Shown here: piece after piece, positions 51,041-54,039 of the stretch
Position numbering within the stretch: the first letter of the stretch is position 1
Layout of the letters: the number at the start of each line of letters is the position of its first letter
Assembly (NCBI GenBank): GCA_016783745.1
Contig: JADHVZ010000009.1
Coordinates: forward strand, 1 to 54,039
Reading direction: 5' to 3'
Origin: Candidatus Omnitrophota bacterium
GTDB lineage: Bacteria; Omnitrophota; Gorgyraeia; JAHIPI01
Length of the DNA stretch: 54,039 nt
Translations under genes and position numbers: made by a program
The notes under the pieces: model-generated
Database searches by the model: none
Seen by the model: the letters and a program-made list of their open reading frames with translations, nothing else
Told to the model about the DNA's origin: nothing

Positions 51041-52980
51041 ATAAGACGCTTTACCCCTTCTAAAATCTTCCTATTATCATCGAGCTTTTTCGCCGGGATG
51101 GGCAAACCGGCAAGCTCTAAGATATCACTTTTGATGTTGCCTGCCTCAGAGATACGAATAAGGTCTTTTGATCTTAAATTCTTCAGCAATGCATCATGCC
51201 TGTCGTTCTTGGGTGCCCCCGGCTTCCTCTTAGGTTTAAACACGAGCACATGCTTGCCGGAACTCGCTGCTTCGGAGAGCATAGAACTTGATTCTCCCGA
51301 GACCACTATGACATCTGACGCGGCCAATATCCCTCCTACGGTCCATCCGGGATTCTCTTTGTTTGCTACGACTAAAAGCTTTGAACGGCTGCTTCCGGAA
51401 AGTGAGTCTTTAACAAGTGAGTCTATGGCCGGCGCGGTCCGCCTTGACGTAGTCGCTAAAATATTCGCATCCAGTTCATCTGCCGCGCTGATAATGCCGC
51501 CTAAGATACCTTTTATTAGCGGCTGATCAAATGTGTAGCGCTTGCTATCGCCTCCCACAAACAGCCCTATACTTCTTTTGCCTTCCAGATCCACTATGCC
51601 TTTAAGCGACTTTAAATCGCTATTAAGCCTTTCTTCGGTTATCAGATTAGGCGTGCCCACAGTCCTTATTATGTTTTTTCTCTGCGGCGGATTATCGTGC
51701 TCCGGTATAACAGCCAGATCGAACCCGCTGGATAACGAAAAGCCCGGCTTCATCGCTATGGCGCTCCTGGCGTTATTCTCCGCGGAAAATATAAGATTCA
51801 CGGCCGCTGTCTGAGAACCGCATGAAATCACTATGTCAGCATAACTTTTCTGGAGTTCGGCATAAGTGGCGCCGGTAACAAATGATCTAAGAGAACTCAT
51901 CCGTATAAGCGCGTACCTTGCCGTTATATGGCTCAATAAAGACAGCGCTGCTCTGTGTACCGCTGTCTTGTGCCTTATTTCTATTATCTTCAACTCGGTA
52001 TCAGCGTCACTATGGCCTGATTGCCGGCGGCATTCGGTGATCTTCTCATAAATAGCGAGCGATTGATTCAAATGACCCTTTTTACCATCGCTCAATACCA
52101 CGACCTTTTTTAGCGGCGTTGATTTCCATCTCTTGTGAAGCCATAACCACTGTTCAGGATATTGCCGGATGTGCTTTTCAAATATCCGGGCAAATCTCTG
52201 CATGGCATGGAACTCGGCCTTTTCATCACCGCCCGCCACTTCTATGGGCTCCTCCAGGATCAATTTGTGATACGCGCCGTTCACCCTCGCCAGAAAAACC
52301 GGGATTATCGCGGAACCTGTCTTTCTGGCTAGCGCAAAAGCCCCTCTATGGGTCGAGGTCGGCCGTCCGAAGAAGTCAACAAATATGGCCTTCTTACCCG
52401 CGTCCTGGTCTGATAATATGCCCACAATATTGTTTTTACCGAGATGTTCATATATCTCTCTGGTAGCCATGCCCTTCTTGACTACCTTACACCCCTTGCT
52501 TTCCCTCATCGCGTTTAAGGCATCATTCATACGCTTCATCTTCTGCTCACGCGCCAATACCATAAGAGGATAACCCTCAAGCGCGCTCTTGATGCTTAAA
52601 AGTTCCCAGTTGCCGAAATGACCCGTAAGAAAGATTATCCCGCGGCCTTTTTCATGCGTCTTATCAAAATTGCCTCTGCCGCACGTTGAGACATACTTAT
52701 CTGTATAGGCTTTATTCACTATAGGTATCCTGAGCACTTCCACAAGCGTCTGGCCAAAATTCATGTAAAGTCTTTTTACAATGCGCCTTATTTCCGCCGG
52801 AGTTTTTTCCGCGCTAAAGGCCGCGCGCATATTCGAGTAGGCAACCTTCGCTCTTTTATAGTTTATAAGATACGCAAGACGTCCGAAAAGCCTGCCTACA
52901 GCCAGTGCCGTCCCTGCGGGGAGCGCGGACAAGAACAGGCTGAACATCTTAGCTATTAAATACAGAATGTAATCTGTCAA
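51037..52980 (-). CDS. Fused LpxL-type acyltransferase and ELM1-like domain protein
   Basis: A 647-residue chimera. Residues 1-~290 are an LpxL/HtrB lipid A acyltransferase with the H-x4-E box in LTGHFGNWELLSIKS, GILSDQDAGKKAIFVDFFG, and QWLWLHKRWKS. From about residue 298 (VVVLSDGKKGHLNQSLAIYE) to ~585 it matches the ELM1/DUF1022 family of GT-B-like proteins: GLFVGGDSKRYTFD, TTSRRTAPAID, and NPGWTVGGILAASDVIVVSG. I start it at the TTG at 52980, because a perfect AGGAGG lies six bases upstream. The ATG at 52995 has no ribosome site and would overlap lpxK by 47 bases. Confidence 0.87.
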   Translation of the reverse strand: MTDYILYLIAKMFSLFLSALPAGTALAVGRLFGRLAYLINYKRAKVAYSNMRAAFSAEKTPAEIRRIVKRLYMNFGQTLVEVLRIPIVNKAYTDKYVSTCGRGNFDKTHEKGRGIIFLTGHFGNWELLSIKSALEGYPLMVLAREQKMKRMNDALNAMRESKGCKVVKKGMATREIYEHLGKNNIVGILSDQDAGKKAIFVDFFGRPTSTHRGAFALARKTGSAIIPVFLARVNGAYHKLILEEPIEVAGGDEKAEFHAMQRFARIFEKHIRQYPEQWLWLHKRWKSTPLKKVVVLSDGKKGHLNQSLAIYEKITECRRQSGHSDADTELKIIEIRHKTAVHRAALSLLSHITARYALIRMSSLRSFVTGATYAELQKSYADIVISCGSQTAAVNLIFSAENNARSAIAMKPGFSLSSGFDLAVIPEHDNPPQRKNIIRTVGTPNLITEERLNSDLKSLKGIVDLEGKRSIGLFVGGDSKRYTFDQPLIKGILGGIISAADELDANILATTSRRTAPAIDSLVKDSLSGSSRSKLLVVANKENPGWTVGGILAASDVIVVSGESSSMLSEAASSGKHVLVFKPKRKPGAPKNDRHDALLKNLRSKDLIRISEAGNIKSDILELAGLPIPAKKLDDNRKILEGVKRLI

Positions 52981-53983
52981 CCAGGGCCTCCTCATTCGAA
53001 CTTATGTTAAAACCGGCCTCAAGGATGAATATCTCCATACCATCGGGCATGCTTTCAAGCCTTTTTAGCCTTACGGCATCCTTCTCAGTAGTCACTACTG
53101 TATCGATCTTTTCAACTATGCAGCCTTTCTTGACACGATCCATATCATCCATTGTGAAATTATGATGGTCCGGATAATAGAACCTCTCCATAACGCGGGC
53201 TCCGGCATTCCCCAGCATCCAGGCGAAATAAGCCGGACTCGCTATGCCGCTTAAAACCGCCACTCTCCTGCCAGTGATATGTGACAGCGGGACGGCTTCC
53301 TCCGAAGATATTCCTCTCAGGCAAACAGGCTTGTAATAAGATTCCGCGATCTCTATCTTGTCATTGATCCGCCTTAACGCTTCACGCACAGCTCTAATAT
53401 TTCCTTTTCCCATGTCAGACTTTGTGATTACGGCAATATCCGCTTCCTTTAAGCGCCCGGGCGGCTCCCTCAGCAGGCCCCTCGGAAAAAGCCTCATATT
53501 TTCAAAAGGCGATGTTGAGTCTATCAATACGATATCAAGGTCTCTTTTTAGCCTGTAATGCTGAAACCCGTCATCCAGCACAATGCAATCGCATCCCAGG
53601 TCATCGGATGCCAACCTCGCGTTCTTTACACGGTCCCTGCCTATAAGAACCGGTATATCCTTAAGCTTATCCTGAAGTAAATGGGATTCATCATTCCCGT
53701 ACCCTCTTGTGAGAACAGCCGGCCTCTTGCCCATTGCCTTTATATCGCCGGCAAGCTTTATGGTAAATGGTGTCTTTCCGGTCCCGCCGAGGGTGATATT
53801 GCCGATACTTATCACCTTAGGCTTCACCTTGTATGACGGCAGTATCTTCGACCTGTAAAAAAAATACACACACCCCAGGATCAGCCGGTACACAAAGGAG
53901 ATAGCTGTCAGTATGGGCCGGACGATATACGCATCCGGCGTATTTCTTCTATCGGTCATTATCGAAAGAAAGTATTTTTTCAT
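52949..53983 (-). CDS. lpxK: Tetraacyldisaccharide 4'-kinase
   Basis: Phosphorylates the lipid A disaccharide at the 4' position in the inner membrane. ISIGNITLGGTGKTPFTIKL carries the Walker A loop near residue 55, VLTRGYG follows, and IVLDDGFQHYRLKRDLDIVL near residue 120 holds the catalytic Asp-Asp-Gly-Phe-Gln-His motif. A hydrophobic N-terminal helix precedes the kinase core. I chose the ATG at 53983; a TTG at 54004 and an internal ATG are alternatives, and none has a strong ribosome site. The gene is complete within 60 bases of the right edge. Confidence 0.94.
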   Translation of the reverse strand: MKKYFLSIMTDRRNTPDAYIVRPILTAISFVYRLILGCVYFFYRSKILPSYKVKPKVISIGNITLGGTGKTPFTIKLAGDIKAMGKRPAVLTRGYGNDESHLLQDKLKDIPVLIGRDRVKNARLASDDLGCDCIVLDDGFQHYRLKRDLDIVLIDSTSPFENMRLFPRGLLREPPGRLKEADIAVITKSDMGKGNIRAVREALRRINDKIEIAESYYKPVCLRGISSEEAVPLSHITGRRVAVLSGIASPAYFAWMLGNAGARVMERFYYPDHHNFTMDDMDRVKKGCIVEKIDTVVTTEKDAVRLKRLESMPDGMEIFILEAGFNISSNEEALVDRLHSVFNS

Positions 53984-54039
53984 GTTACGCTCAGTTTTTG
54001 TCAAAGCATGCGATCTCGAATTGTTTGTTATTTCTCGAG

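Noticed and set aside
54030-54039. Mobile-element or attachment site at the right edge
   Set aside because: The CTCGAG at the end looks like a clone or fragment boundary; no repeat or integrase gene supports an element.

Overview
The window is a 54 kb stretch of chromosome from an uncultured-type, Gram-negative, LPS-making bacterium. It is almost entirely coding and almost entirely on the minus strand: one small pseudopilin gene is the only plus-strand gene. The 5' third of a 16S rRNA lies at the left edge. It carries the bacterial-probe site with an A at the position where most bacteria have T, a change shared with planctomycete-type sequences. Together with a PVC-style pseudopilin and the LPS gene order, this suggests the PVC neighbourhood, most probably Candidatus Omnitrophota (OP3). 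That placement is an inference, not a proof.

Reading in the direction of transcription, from right to left, the layout is as follows. (1) 54.0-41.3 kb is an envelope block: lpxK, an acyltransferase-ELM1 fusion, a GT4-GT9 fusion, a GT4, three GT9 heptosyltransferases, corA, two short CNNM/CBS proteins, and the heptose kinase. (2) 41.3-34.6 kb is the whole Kdo branch (kdsB, kdsA, kdsD, kdsC), an LpxL-type acyltransferase, a fused LptC-LptA and lptB. (3) 34.4-30.0 kb is a protein-quality set, tig, clpP and lon, with no clpX between. (4) 29.9-23.3 kb holds a class V aminotransferase with serA (serine synthesis), a DRE-TIM acyl transferase (possible Re-citrate or homocitrate synthase), a small unknown membrane protein, purA, a 58-codon remnant of a membrane pyrophosphatase, and an OmpA-type lipoprotein. 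(5) 23.2-16.6 kb is uppS, cdsA, dxr, rseP, ispG and proS. (6) 16.5-10.3 kb is rimP, nusA, infB, trpS, scpA and scpB. (7) 10.3-6.0 kb is an aromatic amino acid block: pheA, hisC, aroF and tyrA. (8) 6.0-2.7 kb is cmk, ispH and rpsA. (9) tyrS runs toward the rRNA operon, which has two strong tandem promoters of its own.

Genes inside the blocks usually overlap by 1-50 bases or lie within 30, so most are probably translationally coupled. Nine of the ten co-directional gaps longer than about 100 bases contain a large inverted repeat. Six of these belong to one unusual family. Each has arms built from short tandem units (7-mers in five, 8-mers in one) around a short core that contains GGATTT (GGATTC in one). 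Unit sequence is nearly uniform within a locus but differs between loci, while cores are shared; two loci 24 kb apart have a 29-base core identical except for one base. Two members run into neighbouring genes and now encode their C-termini and stop codons. Another small dispersed inverted repeat supplies the stop codon of two further genes. This repeat system is the most novel thing in the window.

No tRNA, CRISPR array, transposase or phage gene was found.
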